64,000 nt of DNA. Source: Brienomyrus brachyistius (Eukaryota; Chordata; Actinopteri; Osteoglossiformes; Mormyridae). Below, piece by piece: positions 1-12,786 of the stretch. Numbering within the stretch: the stretch's first letter is position 1; each line of letters starts with the position of its first letter. The stretch is from the NCBI RefSeq assembly GCF_023856365.1, contig NC_064539.1, positions 31,284,482-31,348,481 on the forward strand, read 5' to 3'. The notes under the pieces were generated by a model. The model saw only the letters and a program-made list of their open reading frames with translations. It made no database searches and was not told where the DNA came from. Both the position numbers and the translations under genes were made by a program.

Positions 1-915
1 AAATTTGTTCAGGAGGACAGGAGGTGGGGAATGAACAGGAACGAAAGGATCCATCACAATCTGTCATCGAGTGAGAGGAATGGCACATGTCAGGGCCCCC
101 ATGAATGCGTCAGGGCCCCCCCCCCCAAAACACGTCAGGGCCCCAGATTGTGGGTGATCATGATCTACAGCCCAGTGTGAAGCGTGATGTTTTCGGAGGG
201 AGCTGTGACATTATGGGAAGCTTTAACACCAAGATGAACGAAATGGGGCTTCAGTCTGGGGAGCATGGTATGGAAATCTCACCACCGGGAATCTGGGGGC
301 TCCCTTTATCTATAACCATGTTTACCCACACGGAGATGTCATTAAGGGGCACACATGTGCGTGTAACCACTAGAGAGTGTACGTGTGCACACATGCACTT
401 CAGTTTGGGCAGTCACCACTAGGAGGTGCACATAACCACTCGTGTGCTCTAATGGGCTTGACATACTTTGATGAAAGGCTCCCTTACAGGGTCCAGCTTG
501 GCTTTGGACTTCTGATCACTGTGGATGTGACATTATCAGCAGTTTCTGTGTGCTTCTTCACGTCTTTCGAACACTTTCACACAGCTGAGCTACTTTGGGT
601 TGGTCTGTGCAGTGCCTGTCTGCCGCTGACATTCAGCCTCCCATCTATGATGTCTGAAAGAAAAGCCACCTGCCAGATGTTGGTACGCATTTGAAGGGGA
701 TTCGGCTGAGTCTCCATAAATCCTTCAAGGAGCTCGTCAGACTTGTGGGGTGGGGGGCAGGCAGCCAGTGTACTCAGACAGAGGCCCAGCTGTCCGGGGG
801 GCAAGAGCTCTGAGAGGCATGAATTGACTGCGCCTCTTTCAGCATGCCTTGTGATTGGGGCAGGTAGGTAACAGTCTGTGGAGTCACTAGGCCTGAATAG
901 ACGCTGGCAGAGAAT
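1..915. other. No gene recognised
   Basis: Mixed-composition sequence with a short poly-C run near 116-126. Open frames are short and have no recognisable domain. A CAGGGCCCCC phrase recurs two or three times near 90-145. Confidence 0.4.
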
Positions 916-2513
916 GGCCACTGTGCACCACCTCAGGGTGACCGCTGTGTACCACCTCAGGGCGACCGCTGTGCACCACCTCAGGGCGACTGCTGTGTAC
1001 CACCTCAGGGCGACTGCTGTGTACCACCTCAGGGCGACAGCTGTGTACCACCTTAGCGCGACCGCTGTGCACCACCTCAGCGCGACCGCTGTGTACCGTT
1101 TCAGGGCGACCGCTGTGTACCATTTCAGGGCGACCGCTGTGCACCATTTCAGGGCGACCGCTGTGCACCATTTCAGGGCGACCGCTGTGCACCACCTCAA
1201 GGCGACAGCTGTGCACTACCTCAGGGCAACCGCTGTTTACCACCTCAGGGCAACTGCTGTGCACCACCTCAAGGCGACAGCTGTGCACTACCTCAAGGCG
1301 ACAGCTGAGTACCACCTCAGGGCGACCACTGTTTCCCACCTCAGGGCGACCGCTGTGCACCATTTCAGGGCGACCGCTGTGCACCACCTCAGGGCGACTG
1401 CTGTGTACCACCTCAGGGCGACTGCTGTGTACCACCTTAGCGCGACCGCTGTGCACCACCTCAGCACGACCGCTGTGTACCGTTTCAGGGCGACCGCTGT
1501 GCACCATTTCAGGGCGACCGCTGTGCACCATTTCAGGGCGACCGCTGTTTACCACCTCAGGGCGACCGCTGTGCACCACCTCAAGGCGACAGCTGTGCAC
1601 TACCTCAGGGCAACCGCTGTTTACCACCTCAGGGCAACTGCTGTGCACCACCTCAAGGCGACAGCTGTGCACTACCTCAAGGCGACAGCTGAGTACCACC
1701 TCAGGGCGACCACTGTTTACCACCTCAGGGCGACCGCTGTGCACCATTTCAGGGCGACCGCTGTGTACCACCTCAAGGCGACAGCTGTGCACCACCTCAG
1801 GGCGACCGCTGTTTACCACCTCAGGGCGACTGCTGTGCACCACCTCAGGGCGACAGCTGTGTACCACCTCAGGGTGACCGCTGTGCACCACCTCAAGGCG
1901 ACAGCTGTGCACCACCTCAGGGCGACCGCTGTTTACCACCTCAGGGCGACTGCTGTGCACTACCTCAGGGCAACCGCTGTTTACCACCTCAGGGCAACTG
2001 CTGTGCACCACCTCAAGGCGACAGCTGTGCACTACCTCAAGGCGACAGCTGAGTACCACCTCAGGGCGACCACTGTTTACCACCTCAGGGCGACCGCTGT
2101 GCACCATTTCAGGGCGACCGCTGTGTACCACCTCAAGGCGACAGCTGTGCACCACCTCAGGGCGACCGCTGTTTACCACCTCAGGGCGACTGCTGTGCAC
2201 TACCTCAAGGCGACAGCTGAGTACCACCTCAGGGCGACCACTGTTTACCACCTCAGGGCGACCGCTGTGCACCATTTCAGGGCGACCGCTGTGTACCACC
2301 TCAAGGCGACAGCTGTGCACCACCTCAGGGCGACCGCTGTTTACCACCTCAGGGCGACTGCTGTGCACCACCTCAGGGCGACAGCTGTGTACCACCTCAG
2401 GGCGACCGCTGTGCACTACCTCAGGGTGACAGCTGTGCACCACCTCAGGGCGACCGCTGTGTACCGTTTCAGGGCGACCGCTGTGTACCATTTCAGGGCG
2501 ACCGCTGTGTGAA
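916..2513. repeat. 24-bp minisatellite, about 66 copies
   Basis: Consensus unit GCGACCGCTGTGCACCACCT plus CAGG. Because 24 is a multiple of 3, long frames stay open on both strands (an ATAVHHLR-like octapeptide on +, a VVHSGRPE-like octapeptide on -). Neither shows protein-like selection. Marker variants such as ACAGCTGAGTACC recur at 1,301, 1,685, 2,045 and 2,213, spaced by exact multiples of 24, showing block duplications of 16, 15 and 7 units. Confidence 0.95.
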
Positions 2514-2525
2514 GAGTCTAATTTG

Positions 2526-2559
2526 TGTCTGTGTGTGTGTGTGTGTGTGGGGGGGGGGT
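2526..2559. repeat. (TG)n microsatellite followed by a G run
   Basis: Uninterrupted TG dinucleotides, then nine G. Confidence 0.9.
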
Positions 2560-2984
2560 GTGATTAGTGAAGGATGCTTTGAGGTACTGAGCAATGAATG
2601 AAGACAAATGGGAAATTGTGGTTTTACCAGATGAGAGTGAAGTAGGTTTATAGCGTCCTGGCTGAAGATGGATCTGAGTCAAGTCGGTGAGTCAAAGCTA
2701 CATCTGTCATTGCAGTAATAGTCCAGCTGTTAACAGGCGTAAAATCTCCGTCCCTCTCGTCCTACACACAAGTCTCTATTGTCCAGCTCAGTTTTATTTG
2801 TATGAACAATCTGTGTGGGTTTGCAGAAGCTCGTCAGAAAGTTCCCAGGTTACTCTGCTTGGTGAATCCTTCTGCAAACCTCCTCTCAGCTCCATATGTG
2901 TAGGTTTGCTGGGCTGTCAAGACATCCGTCTCTTTTTTTGCTATATAAAACTAATGGATGGTGCCCACAAAGATATGGATACAA

Positions 2985-3297
2985 AGGTATGTGTGTGTGT
3001 GTGTGTGTGTGTGGGTTTGCATAGATCACATTTGGGGACCAAAATGTCCCCAAAATGCGGTAAAACCTGAAACCTCCTTATGCGGACACTTCTTCAGGTC
3101 CCCATCTGGATAACCTCAATTTTATAAAAATCTGTGAATGAAATCAAAAAAGTAAGAGTGCCAAAAGTCTTGTATTTTGGTGGGTTACTTATGATTAAGG
3201 TTAGGGCTGGGTGGGGGTTAAGGGTGTCGTGTTTGGGGTTAGGGTTTTTCCCATAGAAATGAATGGAGACTCCCCACAGAGATATAATTACAGACCT

Positions 3298-3330
<33 letters not shown>

Positions 3331-3332
3331 CA
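2985..3332. repeat. Dispersed teleost repeat flanked by (TG)n
   Basis: TG arrays at 2,991-3,013 and 3,300-3,331 bracket about 290 bp that begin TTTGGGGACCAAAATGTCCC and contain GGTTAGGG phrases and a CATAGAAATGAATGGAGA phrase near the end. I know this sequence type as a common fish repeat. Related pieces lie at about 47,190-47,300 and 47,700-47,850. Confidence 0.65.
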
Positions 3333-3669
3333 TGGACAATCAACTGCTCCATCCCTGTGAAGCACTATAAGAGAGCCAAGTGACCTTTTTGCTATGCTGC
3401 AGTCCTGGGGACACATGCTCTGTAGATCTGTAGATCACCTCTGTCCTTTATGACACTCCAAGCTGTCATTTTGCTGTGTCAGTACCCAGCTTCAGCTGGC
3501 CGGGGTCTCCCAGGACCCCTGCTCTCCCTGGAGCTTTATTTCAGGAGTATTACAGCATGTGCTGGACTCACACATAGACACAGGCATTGCGCTGTCAGAC
3601 CACTAACATCGCTGATGCGAAGGTGGCAAGTTGGTGGGTAGGAATGTTATAATCTCCACACTCCACTCC

Positions 3670-4785
3670 AAACGGCTGAACTTTTCCTTCAGTAGCTCAG
3701 CCTGTAACTTTGGTGTCATCTTACATACAAACCTCTCACTCAAATCGATATTGTCGATGGAGTATTGAAGGTATGCTTCCTACAGCTACGCAATATTGCC
3801 AAACTGCTTCTTCAAGACACTGAGAAATTGTTACATGCCTTTGTACACAGTAGGTTATACTACTGTAATGCTCTGTTATCTGGGAGCATGCACTGCACAC
3901 TGCACACTGCACATTAACACCTTACAGCCTATTCAAAATGCAGCAGCTCGAATTGTCACCAGAAGCAGCAAGTAGGAAAACATAAGCCCTGTCCCCTGCA
4001 TTGGCTTCCTGTGAGGGTTAAAGCTGACTGCAATGTTCTCATACTGACATATAAGGCACTTAAAGGTGTAGCACCTGCCTGCCTGACAGAATTACTTCAA
4101 GGTTACAAGCCACATCATCTACTTAGATCACAGAAAGCACGTTTCCTTGTCGTTCCACATATAAATGAAGTGACAGTGGGCGGTAAAGCATTCTGCTACA
4201 GGGCTTCTATATAATGTGGAATGGTTTACCAGCCTATGTTCGGGATGCCGAATTGGTCTCAGTCTTTAAATCTCGACTGAAGATCTATTACTTCAGTTTA
4301 GCTTATTACCCACAACGTAACACACCGTAACTATGGCTGCTGGTGCTGCTGTACATGCCATTTTTTTATCTACTATGCTTGTCTAATGATGTGTCAATGC
4401 ATGTTCTGACCATCCATGCTCTCCGCCTTCCCACATGTCCGGGTGGTGTCCGGGGGGGGCGGAGTCCCAGTTCAGTCCCATGGAGGGGTGACATCATGGA
4501 CGTGCGTGACTTAGTAACGTAACATCGTGGGTGCAGCCCTCACCGTGCCCCCCTACACAGATCAACGTGGATAACAGACTCATTCATGGACTTTATCTTG
4601 ATCCTTAATCACAGCTTATACCCAGCTTTTAGCAAGCAAGTCCACTCTTTTCTGTTCTCAGTGACGTTAGTATGCCCAGGGGGGTTGGGCTGCCTTGGAC
4701 CCCCATGATGTTGTGATGTACCACAACACACCCAAGTAAAGCGCCTTGGGGCGACTCTCTGGTGAAAGGCGCTATATGCCAGAGA
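3670..4785 (+). mobile_element. Decayed L2-like LINE, 3' end of ORF2 plus tail
   Basis: Conceptual translation in shifting frames recalls the end of an L2-type reverse transcriptase ORF: GVILHTNLSL near 3,710, a YYCNALLS-like piece near 3,860 and QNAAARIVTRSSK near 3,940, followed by a short open piece at 4,011-4,214. The 3' end carries AAAGCGCCTTGGGGCGACTC and GGCGCTATAT, the hairpin-like tail typical of fish L2 elements. Several frameshifts and stops make it non-functional. A second copy of the same family lies at 37,741-38,520. Confidence 0.75.
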
Positions 4786-5340
4786 ACCTCAGTGACCTCT
4801 AAGCTCATTGGAGTTCAATTTCAGGCAGAAATCCAGAAAGCAAGGCTGTTTTAACACTTATGACATTGTGTTGAGAGTAATGTGATGTGATACGTGAGTA
4901 ATGTGTTAAGTAATTAGTATTTGTGTTGTCATGAGCATGCCACTCTGGCCAGGATGGTCACTTGGCTGATTAAGCAGTATGGTGTGCAGGTGTGAATGTG
5001 AGTGCTTTCCTTATGCAGATAACCCTGAGCTGGCATCTTTCCTCTCCTCTATCTCCCGGTTCTGTCCGTCCTGCTCTCTCTGTCCTCTGGGCTCTTCTGT
5101 CCTACCTTATCTCTTGCTCAGTACCATGGCTTACAGGCAAGCAAAGGTGCATGGAGAGTGCAGCCGAAGACGTCCTGCACCTATTAAATGATCATTGCTT
5201 CCATGAGGCTACAGGGGGTGCTGTTGTCTCACCTTAAATAATCTCAGAAGGCAGGAAACCAGCAAAGATTGGGGCATTTTCCTCTGTTCGTTGATTAGCC
5301 CATTACCTTAAGGGAGATTACGAAACCCTAGACTGCACAT
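4786..5340. other. No gene recognised
   Basis: Unassigned sequence between the LINE tail and the 55-bp array. Two overlapping short frames near 4,980-5,237 are Ser/Cys/Leu-rich and resemble no family known to me. Confidence 0.35.
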
Positions 5341-5835
5341 GTAAATCACACATACGTGCAAATGGGACGGGCTGGGAAACAGTGAGACAGGTTATGTAAA
5401 TCACACATACGTGCAAATGGGACGGGCTGGGAAACAGTGAGACAGGTTATGTAAATCACACATACGTGCAAATGGGACGAGCTGGGAAACAGTGAGACAC
5501 GTTATGTAAATCACACATACGTGCAAATGGGACGGGCTGGGAAACAGTGAGACAGGTTATGTAAATCACACATACGTGCAAATGGGACGGGCTGGGAAAC
5601 AGTGAGACACGTTATGTAAATCACACATACGTGCAAATGGGACGGGCTGGGAAACAGTGAGACAGGTTATGCAAATCACACATACGTGCAAATGGGATGG
5701 GCTGGGAAACAGTGAGACAGGTTATGTAAATCACACATACGTGCAGATGGGACGGGCTGGGAAACAGTGAGACAGGTTATGTAAATCACACATATGTGCA
5801 AATGGGACGGGCTGGGAAACAGTGAGACAGGTTGA
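5341..5835. repeat. 55-bp minisatellite, 9 copies
   Basis: Units start at 5,341, 5,396, 5,451 and every 55 bases after that (GTAAATCACACATACGTGCA...). Copies differ at only one to three positions, so homogenisation is recent. Confidence 0.97.
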
Positions 5836-7335
5836 GCCGTCATGTCTGCTGCTGGAATAGATGATGAAGATGATGAAGATGCTTATTATTTTCTGCCTCC
5901 TGTGCTTGAGTAGAGCAAAAGTAGAGACAAAGAGACAAAGTAGAGCATCTCCATGGAAACTGAGTGGCAGGAGGCAGAAAGCACTCTTCCAAGTAAATTA
6001 AGTAAAAAAAAAGTAAGAAATTCTTCTACAAAGCCGTTATTTAAGGTACTAATGCTGAGCAGGGGGACGTCTGACCTTCTAAGTGTCCTGTTTAGCAGGC
6101 GCTGGCCCAGTGCTCCTCGTCCACATGCGCTCGCTGATCTGTGGGCAGCTCTGCGGCTCGAGCGCGAGCCCAGTTTCTATGGCATGGGGTACGGTGCCAT
6201 GGTTTCCAGCTTCTCATGATTGTCTGGCATTTCGCAGCTTGACACTTTGTCATTTGCTGGGTCCTCTTTTTAATGAAGCCATTAAGGTGAATTGCATTTG
6301 TGAGTGGCACAGATTGGCACTTTTGCATCTCCCCTCCATTTTCTTAAACACTGCATGGCCTCTTCCATAGGAATAATTGAGACTGAATTACGAAACACAT
6401 CTGAGGGTCGACACTACATGCTGCTAAATGGCTCGTTTTAATGCTGTTCTACGGCTTAATAAAAGGACTCGTCCAATCATGTTGTTAGGATCAGCCCCTG
6501 CTGTGTCCTGTTATGCCCATTGTTTCTCAGTTTGGCCAGTAGGGGCTGCTGGTCATCTCGTTCTTTCTTCTGTGTTCCTTTAGGTTTTGCACAGTCCCTA
6601 GTGTGTTCCCCTGCGTCCTGGGGCACTGCATGGCTCAATGGGCTGAGCATGTGGCTGAGATCTGTGCATCCCTGACATTTGGCTTTGGTTACCTCATCTT
6701 AGCTCTTGTTACCTTCTCATATTCATGTATTTCACTATTGATATTCCTGTTCTTGGTTAGTCCTGCCGGTGTCTAGGGCGTGATTATGACCTTCACCTGT
6801 TATGTGTGGCTCCTAATCCATAATGTTTAAGTGCTATTGAGCCACATCTATCCCTTGTTGATGACCTTGCCCTTGTTTATATATGTGCCTACCCTTGTTT
6901 TGTTCCTCTGTCGGTTATTGTTACAGTATATGTGTTGTAGGTGTTGCTTGAATGAGAAAGTATCTCTTGCTCGTGTTTCTTGTATGTTTTCCCTCCGCCT
7001 TGTTTGTGTTTATTTCAAGCCTGTTAGTTTTCAGTTTGTCTACCTGCCTTGGTTCGGATCTCTCGCAGTCCCTTTTGCTCCATTTGAGTTTAGCTCCCTG
7101 TGTGATGTGTATTGTCATCCACCATGCCCACTTGTGACACATTTGTGTGAGCAGTCTGAATACTTGACTGATGATAGCTCATATGTGCAGACTGTGACCA
7201 ATCTGGCCATTCCTGTCCATGTCACAGGATGGTTTCATGATCGATGAGGTCTAAGAACAGCTAAAGAGCATCTATGAAATATCATGTAAAAAAAATTCAG
7301 AGTAAAGGATAAGGAATACGGGTCCACTTAAAAAA
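5836..7335. other. No gene recognised; possible old LTR or SINE remnants
   Basis: A (GATGAA)-type short tract near 5,860-5,880, then unassigned DNA. The 6,480-7,050 part has TGTTATGCCC, ATGGCTCAATGGGCTGAGC and pyrimidine-rich CCTTGTTT phrases reminiscent of decayed fish LTR and tRNA-SINE sequence, but I cannot draw boundaries. Confidence 0.3.
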
Positions 7336-7339
7336 TGTC

Positions 7340-8942
7340 TTATAGTAGAATATGTGTTCTTGTGGTATTTTTTCCTGGGGTACTACAGGTATTCCTGTAG
7401 CATTTTCCTGGGGTAGTACAGGTATTCCTGTGGAGTTTTCCTGGGGTGCTACAGGTAGTGGCGTTTTCCTGGGGTACTACAGGTATTACTGTGGCGTTTT
7501 CCTAGGGTACTACAGGTATTCCTGTGACGTTTTCCTGGGGTACTACAGGTATTCCTGTGGCGTTTTCGTGGGGTACTACAGGTATTCCTGTGACGTTTTC
7601 CTGGGGTACTACAGGTATTCCTGTGGCGTTTTCGTGGGGTACTACAGGTATTCCTGTGGCGTTTTCCTGGGGTATTACAGGTATTCCTGTGGCGTTTTCC
7701 TGGGGTACTACAGGTATTCCTGTATCATTTTCCTGGGGTACTACAGATATTCCTGTGGCATTTTCCTGGGGTACTACAGGTATTCCTGGGGTACTACAGG
7801 TATTCCTGTGGCGTTTTCCTGGGGTACTACAGGTAGTGGCGTTTTCCTGGAGTACTACAGGTATTGCTGTGGCATTTTCCTGGGGGACTACAGGTGTTCC
7901 TGTGGCGTTTTCTTGGGGTACTACAGGTATTCCTGTGACGTTTTGCTGGGGTACTACAGGTATTCCTGTATCATTTTTCTGGGGTATTACAGGTATTCCT
8001 GTGGCGTTTTCTTGGGGTACTACAGGTATTCCTGTGGCGTTTTCCTGGGGCACTACAAGTATTCCTGTGGCGTTTTCCTGGGGTACTACAGGTATTCCTG
8101 TATCATTTTTCTGGGGTACTACAGGTATTGCTGTATCATTTTTCTGGGGTACTACAGGTATTCTTGTGGCATTTTCCTGGGGTACTACAGGTATTCCTGT
8201 AGCGTTTTCCTGGGGTACTACAGGTATTCCTGTGGCGTTTTCCTGGGGTACTACAGGTATTCCTGTGGTGTTTTCCTGGGGTACTACAGGTAGTGGCGTT
8301 TTCCTGGGGTACTACAGGTAGTGGCGTTTTCCTGGGGTACTAGAGGTATTCCTGTGGCGTTTTCCTGGGGTACTACAGGTATTCCTGTGGCGTTTTCCTG
8401 GGGTACTACAGGTATTCCTGTGACGTTTTGCTGGGGTACTACAGGTATTCCTGTATCATTTTTCTGGGGTATTACAGGTATTCCTGTGGCGTTTTCTTGG
8501 GGTACTACAGGTATTCCTGTGGCGTTTTCCTGGGGCACTACAAGTATTCCTGTGGCGTTTTCCTGGGGTACTACAGGTATTCCTGTATCATTTTTCTGGG
8601 GTACTACAGGTATTCCTGTATCATTTTTCTGGGGTACTACAGGTATTCCTGTGGCGTTTTCCTGGGGTACTACAGGTATTCCTGTGGCGTTTCCTGGGGT
8701 ACTACAGATATTCCTGTGGCGTTTTCCTGGGGTACTACAGGTATTCCTGTGGCGTTTTCCTGGGGTACTACAGGTAGTGCCGTTTTCCTGGGGTACTACA
8801 GGTATTCCTGTGGCGTTTTCCTGGGGTACTACAGGTATTCCTGTGGCGTTTTCCTCGGGTACTACAGGTATTCCTGTGATGTTTTGCTGGGGTACTACAG
8901 GTATTCCTGTATCATTTTTCTGGGGTATTACAGGTATTCCTC
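7340..8942. repeat. 33-bp minisatellite, left block
   Basis: Unit GGTACTACAGGTATTCCTGT plus GGCGTTTTCCTGG. Shorter 22-bp units lacking 11 bases (GGTAGTGGCG...) are interspersed. Runs of variants starting TGACGTTTTGCTGG near 7,936, 8,421 and 8,877 show segmental duplication of about 485 and 456 bp. Period 33 keeps frames open (FSWGTTGIPVA type) with no coding meaning. Confidence 0.95.
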
Positions 8943-9094
8943 ATTTACATTTCTCATTTACAGGATTTGGCAGACGCCCTTAGCCAGAGCGACTTACATA
9001 AGTGCTTCGAGACTCTGCAATGAATTTCCGATGCTAGCTCAACAAGGACCCAAGCTATGAATACTATCTCTGAGAACTCCATTGAGTAGTGCAG

Positions 9095-9126
<32 letters not shown>

Positions 9127-9374
9127 CACACCAGAATAAGAGTCGAGAAAGAATATAGAAGTTCTACGTCAAGTATTTCTGAAAAAGAAATGTTTTGAGT
9201 CGTCGCTTGAAGACAGTCAAGGATTCAGCTGTTCGGACATCTAGGGGGAGTTCATTCCACCAATTAGGTGCCAGGACAGAGAAGAGCCGAGATGCGTGTC
9301 TTCCTTGTACCTTGAGGGGAGGAGGGACCAGTCGAGCAGTGCTGGAGGATCGGAGAGATCGTGGTGCAGAGCGT
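8943..9374. mobile_element. Dispersed repeat inserted in the 33-bp array
   Basis: Sequence unrelated to the array, starting around TTTGGCAGACGCCCTTAGCC and AGAGCGACTTACATAAGTGC and containing a T run of about 28 (9,093-9,120). This is a phrase common in fish dispersed repeats; a relative is at about 47,010-47,095. Array units resume immediately after 9,374. I could not assign a class or a clean target duplication. Confidence 0.65.
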
Positions 9375-9905
9375 TTCCTGGGGTACTACAGGTATTCCTG
9401 TGGTGTTTTCCTGGGGTACTACAGGTAGTGGCGTTTTCCTGGGGTACTACAGGTATTCCTGTAGCATTTTCCTGGGGTAGTACAGGTATTCCTGTGGCGT
9501 TTTCCTGGGGTGCTACAGGTATTCCTGTGGCGTTTTCCTGGGGTACTACAGGTATTCCTGTGGCATTTTCGTGGGGTACTACAGGTATTCCTGTGGCGTT
9601 TTCCTGGAGTACTACAGGTATTCCTGTATCATTTTTCTGGGGTACTACAGGTATTCCTGTGGTGTTTTCTTGGGGTACTACAGGTCTTCCTGTGGCGTTT
9701 TCCTGGGGTAATACAGGTATTCCTGTGGCGTTTTCCTGGGGTACTACAGGTAGTGGCGTTTTCCTGGGGTACTACAGGTATTCTGTGGTGTTTTCCTGGA
9801 GTACTACAGGTAGTGGCATTTTCCTGGGGTACTACAGGTATTCCTGTGGTGTTTTCCTGGAGTACTACAGGTATTCCTGTAGCATTTTCCTGTGATACTA
9901 CAGGT
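9375..9905. repeat. 33-bp minisatellite, right block
   Basis: Same unit and same 22-bp short variants as the left block; evidently one array split by the 8,943-9,374 insert. Confidence 0.95.
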
Positions 9906-10100
9906 ATTCCAGTCCTACAAGCAGGTCCTCCAACTTACATGGAAAACTTGGGGGTTGGTGGCAGGATTGGCACTCCAGCCACTGGAAAAAACCTCACACT
10001 GGTCCATTTAGACTAGTGTGGTGCTGAGGTATCACCTGCCGCGTGGCGGCACTCAGGTTCTCCCTGAGGTGGTTTGTCATGTGGTGGGAGGGGCAATGCG

Positions 10101-10502
10101 CTGTAATCAGTGCATGCTCCTTACACACTGTAGTCAGTGCATGCTCCTTACACACTGTAATCAGTGCATGCTCCTTACACACTGCAGTCAGTGCATGCTC
10201 CTTACACACTGTAGTCAGTGCATGCTCCTTACACACTGTAATCAGTGCATGCTCCTTACACACTGCAGTCAGTGCATGCTCCTTACACACTGTAATCAGT
10301 GCATGCTCCTTACACACTGCAGTCAGTGCATGCTCCTTACACACTGAAGTCAGTGCATGCTCCTTACACACTGTAATCAGTGCATGCTCCTTACACACTG
10401 TAGTCAGTGCATGCTCCTTACACACTGCAGTCAGTGCATGCTCCTTACACACTGTAGTCAGTGCATGCTCCTTACACACTGCAGTCAGTGCATGCTCCTT
10501 AC
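10101..10502. repeat. 27-bp minisatellite, about 15 copies
   Basis: Unit TGTAGTCAGTGCATGCTCCT plus TACACAC. Units vary mainly at one spot (GTAGTC, GTAATC, GCAGTC, GAAGTC), giving a code-like order of variants. Open frames on both strands are by-products. Confidence 0.96.
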
Positions 10503-11236
10503 CTCTTCTCTACCACAACATTTTTTATGGTATTCCTGTGATAACCTTGTGGTCTCTTGTATTATTGCTTTTCCTGTTGTTTACAACATGGAAATACTGT
10601 AGTATTCATGTGGTAGCATTGTGCTATTCCTGTGACAATCCTGTGGTTTTATGTCCTCTTTCTGTAATTGTCATGTGGTAGTGCTGTGTTCTTTTTAAAT
10701 TTTCTTGTGGTATCTTAACACAGAGTAAAATAACGAAAGAAGCAAATGGGAAACAGTTATCTTAAACAAAGATTACAATTGCTATATATAATTCAGTATT
10801 TAATCGAATGTATTGCATCCCTTCCCAACAACTTGCGCCCATTTAATAACTTAATCCATGCAGATTATTCCTCCACACTGGGAGGCTGCCTAACTGTTTC
10901 TGCAAAGATACAAAGAAAATAAAAATTGTACATTAGACTTTATGACAGCCTTTGTCAAAAAGATTATTAAAAGGACACTACTAATAAATTACTACCACAA
11001 ACTTATCAAAGAACTCTGTCATCCTCAGTGGTTCCTGTTGAGGTCCTTGGGTGCTTTTCCCCCACCCCAGGTTCTGTACGTTTGGTTCTTGAAGGTGATG
11101 GTTTTCCACTGGCGTGAAAACTGGTACTGATGCCAAATGCCATCACAAAACAAGGCGGGTATTTTGTACTGAATTCAAGAAATGGCTGCTGTATAGTATA
11201 TGACTGGATGTGTAATATTAAAACTAGCATCGCATG
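10503..11236. other. No gene recognised
   Basis: AT-rich DNA up to the Tc1 target site. Short frames only. Confidence 0.4.
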
Positions 11237-11517
11237 TACACACGTGGACAAAATTGTTGGTACCCTTCAGTCAATGAAAGAAAAACTCACAATGGTCACA
11301 GAAATAACTTTAATCTGACAAAAGTAATAATAAATAAAAATTCTATGTAATTTAACTAATAAAAGTCAGACATTGATTTTTAACCATGCTTCAACAGAAT
11401 TAATTTTAAAAAAAAACTCATGAAACAGGCCTGGACAAAAATGATGGTACCCCTAGAAAAGACTGAAAATAATGTGACCAAAGGGACATGTTAATCCAAG
11501 GTGTGTCCACTAATTAG

Positions 11518-12684
<1,167 letters not shown>

Positions 12685-12786
12685 GAACCCCCCCCCAAAG
12701 GCGCGCTGCACCGGGCGCGCCCGGGAGGAGGCGAAGGACGGGACGAGACCAGGGAACCAAAACCTGAAAAACAAGAACCAAAACCA

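Noticed and set aside
878..2512. Open frames of 544 and 534 codons on opposite strands
   Set aside because: They are translations of the 24-bp tandem repeat on each strand; no non-repeat domain, splice signal or codon bias supports a gene.
4011..4214. Small independent gene
   Set aside because: It is the last open piece of the decayed LINE reverse-transcriptase frame, matched by the second copy at 37.8 kb.
5341..5835. Possible CRISPR-like array
   Set aside because: The 55-bp units are contiguous with no unique spacers, the genome is a vertebrate and no cas genes exist. The same applies to the other tandem arrays.
6480..7250. Old solo LTR or SINE
   Set aside because: Only vague resemblance to fish LTR pyrimidine-rich phrases; no repeat pair, target duplication or clear ends.
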